DNA from: an uncultured Opitutia bacterium
Lineage (GTDB): Bacteria > Verrucomicrobiota > Verrucomicrobiia > Opitutales > UBA953
Assembly: GCA_937875975.1 (NCBI GenBank)
Contig: CALEEU010000393.1
Location: forward strand, 1 to 15,237
Length of the DNA stretch: 15,237 nt
Reading direction: 5' to 3'
How positions within the stretch are numbered: the first letter of the stretch is position 1; each line of letters opens with the position of its first letter. The translations under genes and the position numbers were made by a program. Below the pieces are notes generated by a model. The model searched no databases, was not told the origin of the DNA, and worked only from the letters and a program-made list of their open reading frames with translations. Below, one piece after another: positions 15,158 through 15,237 of this stretch.

Positions 15158-15204
15158 AATCGTTTCGGGTGGGCAGGCCGCCGTCTCGGGGCTTAAGTCA
15201 CCGC

Positions 15205-15237
15205 ATGCGCACCCCCGCACTCCTGACCGCCTGCCTG
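15205..15237 (+). CDS. Possible start of a secreted-protein gene, cut by the window edge
   Basis: An ATG at 15205 opens a frame that runs to the edge: MRTPALLTACL. The short Arg-containing start followed by a hydrophobic, small-residue stretch is what a signal peptide or lipoprotein leader looks like, and the frame is divergent from aspS across a gene-free region. Eleven codons cannot prove a gene. Confidence 0.3.
   Translation, partial: MRTPALLTACL

Larger units (their letters stand above)
14843..15204. other. Gene-free region upstream of aspS, rich in short repeats
   Basis: No convincing gene is present. Near aspS, on its strand, is a C-rich stretch with tandem hexamers TAGCCC-TATCCC-TAGCCC (about 14919-14936) and a possible 7-bp stem, CAAAGCC at 14934-14940 against GGCTTTG at 14900-14906. 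Further out is the 19-nt inverted repeat described separately. The aspS promoter should be here, and perhaps a divergent one for the gene starting at 15205. I saw no tRNA and no clear -35/-10 pair. Confidence 0.6.

Overview
The window is GC-rich (roughly 60-65% by eye) chromosomal DNA from a Gram-negative bacterium. I infer a Verrucomicrobiota member, probably near Opitutales. The reasons are a large autotransporter with a PATR-type beta-strand repeat, a MoxR/DUF58/VWA cluster flanked by a large protein of a kind I recall from Planctomycetes and Verrucomicrobia, short tandem heptamer and hexamer repeats between genes, and starts without Shine-Dalgarno sequences. This placement is from memory and was not searched.

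Left block (about 1-6430, + strand): a compact operon of five genes. The first is a large membrane-anchored protein whose 5' end lies outside the window. It is followed by a MoxR AAA+ ATPase, a DUF58 protein, a two-pass membrane protein of unknown function and a membrane-anchored VWA protein of BatA type. The last four genes are 2-4 bp apart or overlap by 4 bp. By family knowledge, such clusters are cell-envelope chaperone or stress systems in which MoxR remodels partners carrying VWA domains.

Centre (6436-10805, - strand): a 1115-residue autotransporter whose passenger looks like a PhoX/DUF839 phosphatase-type domain. It would be displayed at the cell surface through a PATR repeat and a C-terminal beta-barrel ending in Phe. 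Its gene ends at a strong hairpin terminator. The 197-bp upstream gap is unusually rich in TGTC/GACA elements, some spaced 11 bp apart as in PhoB boxes. Beyond the gap, on the same strand, lies an RcnA-type nickel/cobalt efflux gene with a His-rich cytoplasmic loop.

Right block (11032-15237): a secreted sialidase-like protein with five Asp-boxes (+ strand); then, on the - strand, a two-gene unit of a 140-residue unknown protein (perhaps an SRA-like domain) and a VF530-family DNA-binding protein; then aspS (aspartyl-tRNA synthetase) with its own terminator. Upstream of aspS is about 360 bp without a clear gene. It holds C-rich hexamers and a perfect 19-nt inverted repeat made of heptamers. The last 33 bases may open a + strand signal-peptide gene cut by the window edge.

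The strongest lead for something undescribed is the PhoX-like autotransporter together with its repeat-rich upstream region. The variant Bat-type operon and the unknown/VF530 pair come next.
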